Source: Streptomyces meridianus (GTDB lineage: Bacteria > Actinomycetota > Actinomycetes > Streptomycetales > Streptomycetaceae). From it: a stretch of 64,000 nucleotides of DNA. The notes beneath the pieces are model-generated. The model saw only the letters and a list, made by a program, of their open reading frames with translations, did no database searches and was not told the origin of the DNA. The stretch spans positions 1 to 64,000 of the forward strand of contig NZ_JAMQGM010000049.1 of the NCBI RefSeq assembly GCF_023703325.1. Reading direction: 5' to 3'. The translations under genes and the position numbers were made by a program. Shown piece by piece: positions 48,387 through 57,328 of the stretch (position 1 is the first letter of the stretch; each line of letters begins with the position of its first letter).

Positions 48387-49277
48387 GTGAGCATCATGGG
48401 ATCCACGACCGGCACCGAATCCGCCGCCACGACGGTGAGCGGAGCCGCTCAGGTCGACGAGACGAAGGACGCCGCTCTGCCGTGGATCGAGGAGGCGGAC
48501 AAGATCGCCCCCAAGGATGCCCGCGCCCTGTCGAAGCTCTTCTTCGACCGGCTGGCCGAGCTCGAGGAGGGCACGCACGAGTACCAGTACGCGCGCAACA
48601 CCCTCATCGAACTCAACCTCTCCCTGGTCAAGTTCGCCGCCGGGCGGTTCCGCAACCGGGCCGACCAGATGGAGGACATCGTCCAGGTCGGCACGATCGG
48701 CCTGATCAAGGCCATCGACCGCTTCGACCTCTCGCGCGAGGTCGAGTTCGCCACGTTCGCCGTGCCCTACATCGTCGGCGAGATCAAGCGCTTCTTCCGT
48801 GACACCAGCTGGTCGGTCCACGTCCCCCGGCGCCTGCAGGAGCTGCGCCTCGACCTGGCCAAGGCCAACGACGAGCTGTCGCAGCGCCTGGACCGCGCAC
48901 CCACCACGTCCGAGCTCGCCGAGCACCTGAACCTCAGCGAGGAAGAGGTCGTCGAGGGCGTCGTCGCCGGCAACGGTTACACCGCCGGATCGCTCGACGT
49001 GCCCGCCGAGGAAGGCGCGGAAGGCGGCGGGACCTGCCTGGCCGACCGGCTCGGCGAGGTCGACCCCGCCATGGAGATCGTGGAGAACCTGGAGGCTCTC
49101 AAGCCGCTGCTGGCGGAGCTCGGCGAACGCGACCGCAGGATCCTCCAGATGCGGTTCGGCGCCGAGATGACGCAGGCCGAGATCGGCGCGGAGCTCGGGG
49201 TCTCGCAGATGCACGTCTCACGTCTCCTGGCACGCGTCCTGACCCGGCTCCGGAGCGGACTGCTCACCCAGGAGTGA
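48387..49277 (+). CDS. SigB/SigF/SigG-class sigma factor
   Basis: Group 3 sigma-70 factor, 296 residues. Region 2 is YARNTLIELNLSLVKFAAGRFRNRADQMEDIVQVGTIGLIKAIDRFDLSREVEFATFAVPYIVGEIKRFFRD (in pieces, about 73-145). Region 3 has SVHVPRRLQELRLDLAKA (about 150), and region 4 is LGERDRRILQMRFGAEMTQAEIGAELGVSQMHVSRLLARVL (in pieces, about 250-290). The Arg/Asn-rich acidic N-terminus is as in SigB/SigF paralogues controlled by partner switching. GTG 48387 (MSIMGS...) follows GGGAGGGC. No anti-sigma or STAS gene is adjacent; an RsbW-like protein (3407) and three PP2C proteins are in the window. Confidence 0.94.
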   Translation: MSIMGSTTGTESAATTVSGAAQVDETKDAALPWIEEADKIAPKDARALSKLFFDRLAELEEGTHEYQYARNTLIELNLSLVKFAAGRFRNRADQMEDIVQVGTIGLIKAIDRFDLSREVEFATFAVPYIVGEIKRFFRDTSWSVHVPRRLQELRLDLAKANDELSQRLDRAPTTSELAEHLNLSEEEVVEGVVAGNGYTAGSLDVPAEEGAEGGGTCLADRLGEVDPAMEIVENLEALKPLLAELGERDRRILQMRFGAEMTQAEIGAELGVSQMHVSRLLARVLTRLRSGLLTQE

Positions 49278-49493
49278 CCGAGTCCCCGTCACCCCCGGTG
49301 GCCGCCCGGACGCGAAACGTTCCCGTTTGCTCGCACCGGATCGGGTCGCCGTGCGCCGGCCCGTCGTACCGCTCGCCGGCCGCCCGGCTCCGGGACAGGA
49401 CTCCGGTCCGACCCGGGGACGGAACGCGCCGACTGGGTACAACCACAGTGTGAGCGGTGCCGGACGGTGCCGGTCCACGTCCCGGGAACGGCG

Positions 49494-51551
49494 ATGGAGG
49501 GTATACGCGCGCACACCCCGACCACGGCACCGGACGTCCTCGACCCGGTGCCCACCCCCATGGCCATGACCGCGGGCCCGGACCACGTGCTCACGTACGT
49601 GAACCGGGCCTGCCGCGAGGCCTTGGGGAACGTGCTCGGCATGCCGTCGAGAGCCGCCTTCTCCGGCTTCCTCCGGCCCGAGGACCTCGACCTGTTCGAC
49701 CGGGTCCGCGCCACCGGCGAACCGGCCACCACCGTCGCGGCACCGGTGCCGGCCGGTCCGCACCGGGACGGGACGCAGCGGTATTTCAACCTCTGTCTCT
49801 CGTCCGTCCCGCTGCAGGACGGCGGCCGGGGCGTCCTCGTCGTGGTGATGGAGGTGACCGAGCACGTCGCCGCCGCCGAACAGGTCCGGGCCCTGTCCGA
49901 CGCCCGCCGCCGCGCCCTGCAGCGCTACCGCAGCCTCGTCACGACGAGCGCCCGGATGGTCTGGGTGACGGACCACCGCGGCCGGATCCTCGAGGGCGGC
50001 AGGGCCTGGATGCGGGTGACCGGCCAGGCACGGGAGCAACTCCGCGGCGACGGATGGCTGAACTGTCTCCACCCCGACGACCGCGAGCGCGTCGCCGAGG
50101 CCTGGTCGCGCGCCGTCGACGAGGCCCCGGACCTTTTCACCTGCGGCTACCGGCTCCGTCACGCCGACGGCACCTACCGTCACTACGACGTCCGCGCGGT
50201 GCCCATCCGTGAGGACGGCGCCGTCGTCGAGTGGGTGGGAGCCGCCACCGACGTCGAGGAGAGCTGGCAGCGCAGCCGCCGCGACGAGTTCCTCGCCCGG
50301 GCCGCAGCCGCCGTCGCCGAGGCGGAGAACGTCCGGGACGCCCTCGCCACCCTGAGCCGGATGATCGTTCCCGCGCTGGCCGACTCCTGCGGCATCTACC
50401 TGGTGCCCGGCGAGGCGGGGGAGGACATCGACGCGGGGGCATCGTTCGTCGCGGAACGGATCGCCGCCACGGCGGACGACGGCATGCCGCAGAACCTCCC
50501 GCCCCTGGGCGAGGAGTACATCGCCCCCGCCAGCCCGATCGCCCGGGCGGTGCGCGGGCGCCACCCCGTGCACGCCACGTTCGCACCGGGCGCCATCCCG
50601 GCCGCGGTCGCGCCGCCCGGGACCCTGCCCTGGCTCACCCTCGCCGGCGCCCACAGCATGGTCCTCGTGCCCGTACTCGTCGACGGTGCCGTCGTCGCCG
50701 TGGCGAGCGCCTTCGTGTGCGGCGAACGCGACGCGATCGGACCCGAGGACATGGACCTGATGCGTGAGCTCCTGACGCAGGCCCACGACCCGCTCAGCAA
50801 CGTCCTCCGGTTCCAGCGGACGCAGCGCGTCGCTCTGGCCCTCCAGCACAGCCTGCTCAGCGATCCGCCCCGGGTCCCGGGCCTGGAGATGACCGCCCGC
50901 TACGTCCCGAGCCGCACGGCGGCCGAGGTCGGCGGCGACTGGTACGACTCCTTCGTCCTGGCCGACGGGTCGGTGGCGCTCGTCATCGGCGACGTCGCCG
51001 GACACGACCTGGACGCGGCCGTCACCATGAGCCGGATGCGCAACATGCTCCGCGGCATCGCCGTGGACCGGCAGGAGGGCACCGGCGCCGTCATCCGCCG
51101 GCTCGACACGGCCGCGCAGCTGCTGGACCCCGACGGTGCCACCGTCACCTGTGTGTACTGCCGTGCCGCGCGGGCCGGCGAGGGCTCCTGGCACCTCCGC
51201 TACTCCGTTGCCGGACACCCGCCGCCGCTGCTGATCACCCCGCGGAACGGCGCACGATTCCTGACGGAGGCCCAGAGCCCCCTCCTCGGACTGCCGGTGC
51301 CCGTGCCCGAGCGCTCCGGCGCCGCTGAGCCGCTGCCGCCCGGCAGCACCCTGGTGCTCTACACCGACGGTCTCGTGGAGCAGCCCCGTGAGGAGATCGG
51401 CCGGGGTCTCGAACGTCTGCGCCTGCAGGCCGAGGGCGCCGCGGCCGAGCCCCTCGACGCGTTCTGCGACCTGCTCCTCGGGCGGCCCGGAGCCGACGGG
51501 CGGGACGACATCGCGCTGATCGCCCTGCGCGTACCGGATCGCACGGGTTGA
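49494..51551 (+). CDS. PAS-PAS-GAF-PP2C phosphatase (RsbU/RsbP-type)
   Basis: A 685-residue cytoplasmic sensor phosphatase. PAS1 (about residues 18-115) contains LDPVPTPMAMTAGPDHVLTYVNRACREALG (in pieces). PAS2 (about 145-262) has MVWVTDHRGRILEGGRAWMRVTG (in pieces) and a PAC motif YDVRAVPIREDGAVVEWVG. A GAF-like domain (about 275-440) follows. The PP2C/SpoIIE domain (about 462-680) has EVGGDWYDSFVLADG, VIGDVAGHDLDAAVTMSRMR, YSVAGHPPPLLI, LVLYTDGLVEQ and DDIALIALRV. It should dephosphorylate a STAS antagonist. ATG 49494 is chosen over GTG 49467, which would add nine residues. It begins 216 bases after the sigma factor gene, so it may belong to its circuit. Confidence 0.9.
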   Translation: MEGIRAHTPTTAPDVLDPVPTPMAMTAGPDHVLTYVNRACREALGNVLGMPSRAAFSGFLRPEDLDLFDRVRATGEPATTVAAPVPAGPHRDGTQRYFNLCLSSVPLQDGGRGVLVVVMEVTEHVAAAEQVRALSDARRRALQRYRSLVTTSARMVWVTDHRGRILEGGRAWMRVTGQAREQLRGDGWLNCLHPDDRERVAEAWSRAVDEAPDLFTCGYRLRHADGTYRHYDVRAVPIREDGAVVEWVGAATDVEESWQRSRRDEFLARAAAAVAEAENVRDALATLSRMIVPALADSCGIYLVPGEAGEDIDAGASFVAERIAATADDGMPQNLPPLGEEYIAPASPIARAVRGRHPVHATFAPGAIPAAVAPPGTLPWLTLAGAHSMVLVPVLVDGAVVAVASAFVCGERDAIGPEDMDLMRELLTQAHDPLSNVLRFQRTQRVALALQHSLLSDPPRVPGLEMTARYVPSRTAAEVGGDWYDSFVLADGSVALVIGDVAGHDLDAAVTMSRMRNMLRGIAVDRQEGTGAVIRRLDTAAQLLDPDGATVTCVYCRAARAGEGSWHLRYSVAGHPPPLLITPRNGARFLTEAQSPLLGLPVPVPERSGAAEPLPPGSTLVLYTDGLVEQPREEIGRGLERLRLQAEGAAAEPLDAFCDLLLGRPGADGRDDIALIALRVPDRTG

Positions 51552-51713
51552 ACCGCCCCGACCTGCCGCCCCTGCGCCCGAATGACCGGCACCGGGCACG
51601 CACAGCCATTGCCCGGGGCGAGGACGATCGGAGACGGTGTACCCCCACACGGTGGTGACCGCCCGGTAGGGGAGGCGCCGCCGAACAAGTGCCGCAGGAA
51701 GGTGACCGGGGAC

Positions 51714-53369
51714 ATGACCTTTGACGCCGACGTGATCGTGGTGGGCGCCGGCCTGGCCGGGCTGGCGGCCACGGCCGAACTCGCCGACGCCGGGCGGAAG
51801 GTGGTCCTCGTCGACCAGGAACCGGAAGCCTCACTCGGAGGCCAGGCGCACTGGTCGTTCGGCGGACTGTTCCTCGTCGACTCGCCCGAACAGCGGCGCA
51901 TGCGCATCCGCGACAGCCGTGAACTCGCCTGGCAGGACTGGCTCGGCACGGCCGGCTTCGACCGCCCCGAGGACCACTGGCCGCGCCGCTGGGCCGAGGC
52001 GTACGTGGACTGGGCCGCGGGGGAGAAGCGGGCCTGGTTGCGGGGGCTCGGTGTGAAACTGTTCCCGGTCGTCGGATGGGCCGAGCGCGGCGGCTACGAC
52101 GCCACCGGGCACGGCAATTCCGTGCCCCGCTTCCACCTCACCTGGGGGACCGGGCCCGGGCTGGTGGAGCCGTTCGAGCGCCGGGTGCGTGCTGCCGTCG
52201 GGCGCGGCACGGTCGAACTGCGCTTCCGCCACCGGGTCGACGAGCTGCTGACCACCGACGGGCGGGTGCACGGAGTGCGCGGCGCGGTCCTCGAACCGAG
52301 CACCGTGCAGCGCGGTGAGGCCAGCTCCCGGACCGTCACCGGTGAGTTCGAGCTGAACGCCCAGGCTGTCGTGGTCGCCTCAGGCGGCATCGGCGGCAAC
52401 CACGACCTCGTCCGTGCCAACTGGCCGGAGCGGCTGGGGAAGCCGCCGGCCCGGATGCTCAGCGGTGTCCCCGCGCACGTGGACGGCCGGATGATCGGCA
52501 TCACGCGCGAGGCCGGCGGTGCCGTCATCAACGAGGACCGGATGTGGCACTACACCGAGGGCATCGAGAACTGGGACCCGATCTGGGCCCGGCACGGCAT
52601 CCGCATCCTGCCCGGCCCCTCGTCACTGTGGCTGGACGCCCGGGGCCGGCGGCTGCCCGTGCCGCTGTTCCCGGGGTTCGACACCCTGGGCACCCTCGAG
52701 CACATCCTGAGCACGGGGTACGACCACACCTGGTTCGTGCTCAACCGGAAGATCATCGGCAAGGAGTTCGCGCTCTCCGGCTCCGAGCAGAACCCCGACC
52801 TCACCGGCAGGAGCATCCGGGACGTGATCGGCCGCGCCCGCGCCGACATCCCCGGCCCGGTCAAGGCCTTCATGGACCACGGCGCGGACTTCGTCGTCGA
52901 GAAGGACCTCGCAGCACTGGTGCGCGGCATGAACCGGATCACCGGTGAGCCGCTCGTCGACGAGGACGCGCTGAGCCGGGTCATCACCGCCCGGGACCGG
53001 CAGATCGCCAACCCCTACACCAAGGACCTGCAGATCACAGCGATGCGCGGTGCCCGCAACTACCTCGGCGACAAGCTCATCCGTACCGCGCCGCCGCACC
53101 GGATCCTCGACCCCGCAGCCGGCCCGCTGATCGCGGTCCGGCTGAACATCCTGACCCGCAAATCCCTCGGCGGCCTGCACACCGATCTGTCGGCGCGCGT
53201 ACTGGACGCCAACGGTGAGCCGGTCCCAGGCCTCTTCGCCGCCGGCGAGGCGTCCGGATTCGGCGGTGGCGGGGTGCACGGATACCGTGCGCTGGAAGGG
53301 ACGTTCCTCGGCGGCTGCCTGTTCTCCGGCCGCCTGGCCGGACGTTCCTCGGCCGAGGCCACCGCGTGA
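51714..53369 (+). CDS. FAD-binding dehydrogenase (fumarate-reductase/KstD-like)
   Basis: A 551-residue flavoprotein related to the flavoprotein subunit of fumarate reductase and 3-ketosteroid dehydrogenase. The FAD dinucleotide fold is VIVVGAGLAGLAATAELADAGRKVVLVDQEP (in pieces, about residues 8-38), then LGGQAHWSFGGLF. It has AVVVASGGIGGNHDLVRANWPE (in pieces, about 222-243), and the end LFAAGEASGFGGGGVHGYRALEGTFLGGCLFSGR (in pieces, about 505-540). The substrate is not known; a carbonyl or alkene oxidation next to a C=O is expected. ATG 51714 has AGGAAGGTG upstream. It stands ahead of the citB-like/tctCBA region but is convergent with the regulator. Confidence 0.9.
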   Translation: MTFDADVIVVGAGLAGLAATAELADAGRKVVLVDQEPEASLGGQAHWSFGGLFLVDSPEQRRMRIRDSRELAWQDWLGTAGFDRPEDHWPRRWAEAYVDWAAGEKRAWLRGLGVKLFPVVGWAERGGYDATGHGNSVPRFHLTWGTGPGLVEPFERRVRAAVGRGTVELRFRHRVDELLTTDGRVHGVRGAVLEPSTVQRGEASSRTVTGEFELNAQAVVVASGGIGGNHDLVRANWPERLGKPPARMLSGVPAHVDGRMIGITREAGGAVINEDRMWHYTEGIENWDPIWARHGIRILPGPSSLWLDARGRRLPVPLFPGFDTLGTLEHILSTGYDHTWFVLNRKIIGKEFALSGSEQNPDLTGRSIRDVIGRARADIPGPVKAFMDHGADFVVEKDLAALVRGMNRITGEPLVDEDALSRVITARDRQIANPYTKDLQITAMRGARNYLGDKLIRTAPPHRILDPAAGPLIAVRLNILTRKSLGGLHTDLSARVLDANGEPVPGLFAAGEASGFGGGGVHGYRALEGTFLGGCLFSGRLAGRSSAEATA

Positions 53370-53411
53370 GCCCCCGGCCCTGATCCGCCGCCCGGGCGCG
53401 GCGCCGGCCGG

Positions 53412-54092
53412 TCAGCCGGTCCAGTGGTACCGGCGCTCCGGCCGGCCCGTGCCTCCGTAGCGCAGACTCACCCGCGCCCGCCCGGTGTGCGCGAAGAACT
53501 CCAGATAGCGGCGGGCGCTCACCCGGGACAGCTCGCCCGCCTCGGCGCACTCGGAGGCCGACAGGCCCTCGCCGTGCTGCCGCAGCGTGCGTTCGACCAG
53601 GTCGGCCGTGTACCCGGCGAGTCCCTTCGGCAGCTCCCGGGAGCCCGGCGGGCGCGTTCCGAAGATGCGGTCGACGTCCTCCTGACTTGCCTCGTCCAGA
53701 ACTTCCAACCGTGAGCGCAGTGCCGCCACATGCCGCAACTGCTCCTGGAGCGCCGAGCGGTGGAAGGGCTTCAGCAGATAGTGCAGCGCCCCCGCCTGCT
53801 GCGCGGCCCGGATCACGTGCACGTCGCGGGCCGCCGTCACGAACAGCGCATCGACCGGGGGCCCGTCGCCCTTGCAGGCGGCGCGCAGTTCACGCAGCAC
53901 GGTGATGCCGTCCATGTCCGGCAGGTAGACGTCCAGCAGCACCAGATCCGGCCGCAGCCGTTCGGCGGCCCGCAGCGCGTCGCCGCCGCTCAGCGCGACC
54001 CCGGCGACCTCGAACCCCTCGGTCGCCGCCACGTAGCGGCTGTGCAGCTTGGCGACCATGAAGTCGTCGTCGACGACCAGCACCGTGGTCAT
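53412..54092 (-). CDS. CitB/DcuR-type response regulator, kinase absent
   Basis: A 226-residue response regulator of the CitB/DcuR/DpiA group, which controls di- and tricarboxylate uptake. The receiver is complete: acidic pocket VVDDDFM (residues 6-12), phospho-acceptor Asp54 in VLLDVYLPDMDG, Thr86 and Lys108 in LLKPF. A C-terminal HTH (about 165-210) has GLSASECAEAGELSRVSARRYLEFF (in pieces). Such regulators normally share an operon with a CitA-type histidine kinase, but none is next to it. It is divergent from tctC, so it very probably regulates tctCBA. ATG 54092 overlaps no other gene. Confidence 0.92.
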   Translation of the reverse strand: MTTVLVVDDDFMVAKLHSRYVAATEGFEVAGVALSGGDALRAAERLRPDLVLLDVYLPDMDGITVLRELRAACKGDGPPVDALFVTAARDVHVIRAAQQAGALHYLLKPFHRSALQEQLRHVAALRSRLEVLDEASQEDVDRIFGTRPPGSRELPKGLAGYTADLVERTLRQHGEGLSASECAEAGELSRVSARRYLEFFAHTGRARVSLRYGGTGRPERRYHWTG

Positions 54093-54245
54093 CGCGCAGT
54101 TCTCCTCACCGGACTCGTCCCTCTGACCACAACGAACACAAGGTCCCTTAATACCGGAAGCGAGACAGCGTGTTAACCCGGCGGCAACATGTGCTCCGCC
54201 TCACTCCCATCCTTCACAGCTCGAACGGACAAGGCGGTGCCACCC

Positions 54246-55229
54246 GTGCGTATACGCACACCCTTCGCCCTCCTCGGGGCGGTGCTGCTCGTGCTCCTCG
54301 TCCCGCCGCTGCTCACCTCGGGCAGCGGCGCCGAGGGCGGAACGCGGATCCCCGGCCTGCGCCTCATGGTGCCCAACACCCCCGGCGGTGGTTACGACAT
54401 CACTGCGCGGACCGCGGCGAAAGCCATCGAGGACGCCGGCCTCAACAACAGCGCCGAGGTGTTCAACCTCCCCGGCGCCGGCGGAACGGTCGGCCTGAGC
54501 CGGCTCGTCTCCGAACGCGGCAACGGCAAGCTCGCGATGTCGATGGGGCTCGGCGTGGTCGGCGCCGTGCACACCAACCACGCCCCTTCCACGCTCGCCG
54601 ACACGACCCCCATAGCCCGGCTCACCGAGGAGCCGGACATCGTCGTGGTCGACAAGGACTCCACGTACCGCGACTTCGGGCAACTGCTCGCCGACTGGAA
54701 GAAGGACCCGGGGTCCATGCCCGTCGGCGGCGGGTCCTCCCCCGGAGGCCCCGACCACCTCGCCCCCATGCTGATGGCCGAGGCCGCCGGGATCACCCCG
54801 AAGTCCGTCAACTACGTCCCCTTCGACGGCGGAGGCGAGCTCCTCGCCTCGATCCTCGGCGGCAAGGTCGCCTTCGGCGTCTCCGGTGTCGGCGAGTACC
54901 TGGACCAGATCAAGTCCGGGCAACTGCGGGTGCTCGCGGTGACCGGGCCGGAACGCGCCGAGGACATCGACGCCCCGACGCTCAGGGAAACAGGCGTGGA
55001 CACCGAGTTCACCAACTGGCGCGGCATCGTGGCGCCCCCGGGCCTCAGCCGGGAGGAGCGGGAACGGCTCACCGGTCTCGTCGACCGGCTCCACGCGTCG
55101 AAACAGTGGAAGGACGCACTGGCGCGCAACGGCTGGAGCGACGCGTATCTGACCGGTGCCGGCTTCGGGCGCTTCCTCGACGGTCAGGACCGCCGCGTCG
55201 ACACCGTGCTGAAGGAGCTGGGCCTGTGA
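54246..55229 (+). CDS. tctC: Tripartite tricarboxylate transporter binding protein TctC
   Basis: Extracytoplasmic solute-binding protein of the TctC/Bug family, 327 residues. The signal segment ALLGAVLLVLLVPPLLTSG (about residues 8-26) has no lipobox Cys, so it is secreted or anchored by its signal. The Bug fold is seen in LRLMVPNTPGGGYDITARTAAKAIEDAG (in pieces, about 38-66), LPGAGGTVGLSRL, GVVGAVHTNHAPSTL, PVGGGSSPGGPDHL and VTGPERAEDIDAPTLRE. It captures a citrate-like carboxylate for TctAB. GTG 54246 gives a normal signal peptide; an upstream ATG 54189 would add 19 odd residues. Its stop overlaps tctB as GTGA. Confidence 0.9.
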   Translation: MRIRTPFALLGAVLLVLLVPPLLTSGSGAEGGTRIPGLRLMVPNTPGGGYDITARTAAKAIEDAGLNNSAEVFNLPGAGGTVGLSRLVSERGNGKLAMSMGLGVVGAVHTNHAPSTLADTTPIARLTEEPDIVVVDKDSTYRDFGQLLADWKKDPGSMPVGGGSSPGGPDHLAPMLMAEAAGITPKSVNYVPFDGGGELLASILGGKVAFGVSGVGEYLDQIKSGQLRVLAVTGPERAEDIDAPTLRETGVDTEFTNWRGIVAPPGLSREERERLTGLVDRLHASKQWKDALARNGWSDAYLTGAGFGRFLDGQDRRVDTVLKELGL

Positions 55230-55765
55230 CCACCGCACCCACCCCCACCGAAACCCCCGCACCCGAGCGCAACGGCGGCCTGCTGCGCGGACGCCCGGAA
55301 CTCGGCGTCAGCCTGCTGCTCCTGGTGCTCGGGGTCCTCGTCCTCACCGACGCCCTCACGATGGACGGCGAGTTCACCCAGCGGGGGCCCGTCGGCCCGC
55401 AGACCGTCCCCTTGATCGTCGGGGCACTCCTCGCCGTCGTCGCGGTACTCCTCGCCGTCGACGTGCTGCGAGGCGGGCGCGGCGAAGCCGAGGGCGGCGA
55501 GGACATCGATCTCGCGGCACCGGGCGACTGGCGAACCGTCCTGCTGCTGGCGGCCGTTCTCCTCGGCAACGCCGTCCTCATCGAGCCCCTCGGGTTCCCG
55601 CTCTCAGGGGCTCTGCTGTTCTGGGGGGCCGCCTACGCGCTGGGCAGCCGGAACACGGTGCGCGACCCGCTCATCGCGGCGGTGCTCTCCGTCGTGACCT
55701 TCCTGGTCTTCAACAACCTGCTGGGTGTTGCGCTGCCCGGCGGACCCCTGATGAAGGTGCTGTGA
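55226..55765 (+). CDS. tctB: Tripartite tricarboxylate transporter small membrane protein TctB
   Basis: A 179-residue membrane protein with four spans (about residues 27-45, 60-78, 103-122, 130-165). The loop after span one, RGPVGPQTVPLIVGALL, and LIEPLGFPLSGALLFWGAAYALG (in pieces) are typical of TctB. It is the small membrane component that works with TctA and the binding protein TctC. GTG 55226 overlaps the tctC stop. Confidence 0.9.
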   Translation: MTTAPTPTETPAPERNGGLLRGRPELGVSLLLLVLGVLVLTDALTMDGEFTQRGPVGPQTVPLIVGALLAVVAVLLAVDVLRGGRGEAEGGEDIDLAAPGDWRTVLLLAAVLLGNAVLIEPLGFPLSGALLFWGAAYALGSRNTVRDPLIAAVLSVVTFLVFNNLLGVALPGGPLMKVL

Positions 55766-55766
55766 G

Positions 55767-57281
55767 ATGAACTCGCTCAATCTCCTCCTCGACGGATTCG
55801 GCACGGCTCTGTCCCCGGTGAACCTGTTGTGGGCCGCGACCGGCGTGCTGCTGGGAACGGCCATCGGCGTCCTGCCGGGCATCGGCCCCGCCATGGCCGT
55901 TGCCCTGCTGCTGCCCGTCACCTACGGACTCGACCCCACCGCCGCGTTCATCATGTTCGCCGGCATCTACTACGGCGGGATGTTCGGCGGTTCCACCACC
56001 TCCATCCTGCTCAACACCCCCGGGGAGACGGCCGCGGTCGTCACCGCGATCGAAGGCCATCCCATGGCCAGGTCCGGCAGGGGATCCCAGGCCCTCGCCG
56101 CGGCCGCGATCGGACATTTCGCCGGCGGCGTCATAGGTACCGTCCTGCTGGTGGTCCTGGCGCCGACCGTGGCCTCGCTCGCCGTCGGGATCGGCGCCCC
56201 CGACTACTTCGCGATCATGGTGCTGGCCTTCATCGCCGTCACGTCCGTGCTCGGCCGCTCCCGCGTGCGCGGCTTCGCATCCCTGCTGATCGGCCTCACC
56301 ATCGGGCTCATCGGCCTGGACGCCATGACCGGACAGCAGCGGCTCACCTTCGGATCGCTGCACCTGGCCGACGGTGTCGACGTCGTCGTCGTCGCGGTAG
56401 GACTGTTCGCCCTCGGCGAGGCCCTGTGGGTCGCGGCCCATCTGCGCCGCACCTCCGGCAAGCCCGTGGACGTCGGCAGGCCGTGGCTCGGCCGGGCGGA
56501 AGTGCGCCGCAGCTGGAAGCCGTGGCTGCGCGGGCCCGTGATCGGCTTCCCGTTCGGCGCAATTCCGGCCGGTGGCGCGGAGATTCCCACGTTCCTGTCG
56601 TACGTCACCGAGAAGCGGCTCTCGAAGCACCGTTCGGAGTTCGGTACGGGCGCCATCGAAGGTGTCGCGGGTCCGGAGTCCGCGGCCTCGGCCTCGGCGG
56701 CCGGCACCCTGGTCTCCATGCTCACCCTGGGGCTGCCGACCACGGCCACCGCCGCGGTGATGCTCGCAGCCTTCCAGCAGTACGGCATCCAGCCGGGCCC
56801 GCTGCTGTTCGAGCACGAGCCGAAGCTGGTGTGGGGCCTCATCGCATCCCTGTTCGTCGGGATGGTGCTGCTCCTGGTGCTCAACCTGCCGCTCGCGCCG
56901 GTTTGGGCGAAGCTTCTGCGGATCCCCCGTCCCCACCTCTACGCCGGGATCCTGTTCTTCGCCGGCGTCGGCGTGTACGCGATCGGCGGCGAACCGCTGG
57001 ATCTCGTCCTGCTGCTGGTCATCGGCCTGATCGGACTGGGTATGCGCCGCTTCGGCCTGCCGGTGCTGCCCGCGATGATCGGCGTGATCCTCGGCCCGGC
57101 GGCCGAGCAGCAACTGCGCCGGGCGCTCCAGCTCAGCGACGGCAGCCTCGCCGGGCTGGTCAACACGCCGTTCTCCCTGGTGGTGTACGCGGTGATCGCC
57201 GTGATCCTGGCCGGGCCACCGTTGTGGAAGCGCTTCGGACGAGGCCGTCCCAGCGTGGTCGAAGTCGGCACCGGCGGCTGA
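55767..57281 (+). CDS. tctA: Tripartite tricarboxylate transporter large membrane protein TctA
   Basis: A 504-residue large permease with about 11-12 spans. The family fingerprint is GVLLGTAIGVLPGIGPAMAVALLLPVTYGLDPTAAFIMFAGIYYGGMFGGSTTSILLNTPGETAAVVTAIEGHPMAR (in pieces, about residues 26-103), which includes two GxLPGxGP-like loops. The second half has FPFGAIPAGGAEIPTFLSY (about 258) and MLTLGLPTTATAAVMLAA (about 314). Together with TctB it moves the TctC-bound substrate with ion coupling. ATG 55767 comes one base after the tctB stop. Confidence 0.95.
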   Translation: MNSLNLLLDGFGTALSPVNLLWAATGVLLGTAIGVLPGIGPAMAVALLLPVTYGLDPTAAFIMFAGIYYGGMFGGSTTSILLNTPGETAAVVTAIEGHPMARSGRGSQALAAAAIGHFAGGVIGTVLLVVLAPTVASLAVGIGAPDYFAIMVLAFIAVTSVLGRSRVRGFASLLIGLTIGLIGLDAMTGQQRLTFGSLHLADGVDVVVVAVGLFALGEALWVAAHLRRTSGKPVDVGRPWLGRAEVRRSWKPWLRGPVIGFPFGAIPAGGAEIPTFLSYVTEKRLSKHRSEFGTGAIEGVAGPESAASASAAGTLVSMLTLGLPTTATAAVMLAAFQQYGIQPGPLLFEHEPKLVWGLIASLFVGMVLLLVLNLPLAPVWAKLLRIPRPHLYAGILFFAGVGVYAIGGEPLDLVLLLVIGLIGLGMRRFGLPVLPAMIGVILGPAAEQQLRRALQLSDGSLAGLVNTPFSLVVYAVIAVILAGPPLWKRFGRGRPSVVEVGTGG

Positions 57282-57284
57282 CGA

Positions 57285-57328
57285 CCGGCCGGGTCCCGGC
57301 CTGCCTCGGCGGATCAGGACCCGGCCGG
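57285..57328. terminator. Bidirectional terminator between tctA and the sensor phosphatase
   Basis: CCGGCCGGGTCC (57285-57296) and GGACCCGGCCGG (57317-57328) form a perfect 12-bp stem with a 20-base loop. It lies just past the tctA stop, and its right arm covers the last codons of the convergent gene. It should end both transcripts. Confidence 0.8.

Noticed and set aside
49435..49440. SigB-type promoter before the PP2C gene at 49494
   Set aside because: GGGTAC is present, but no GNNT element lies 14-16 bases upstream, so the match is half a promoter only.
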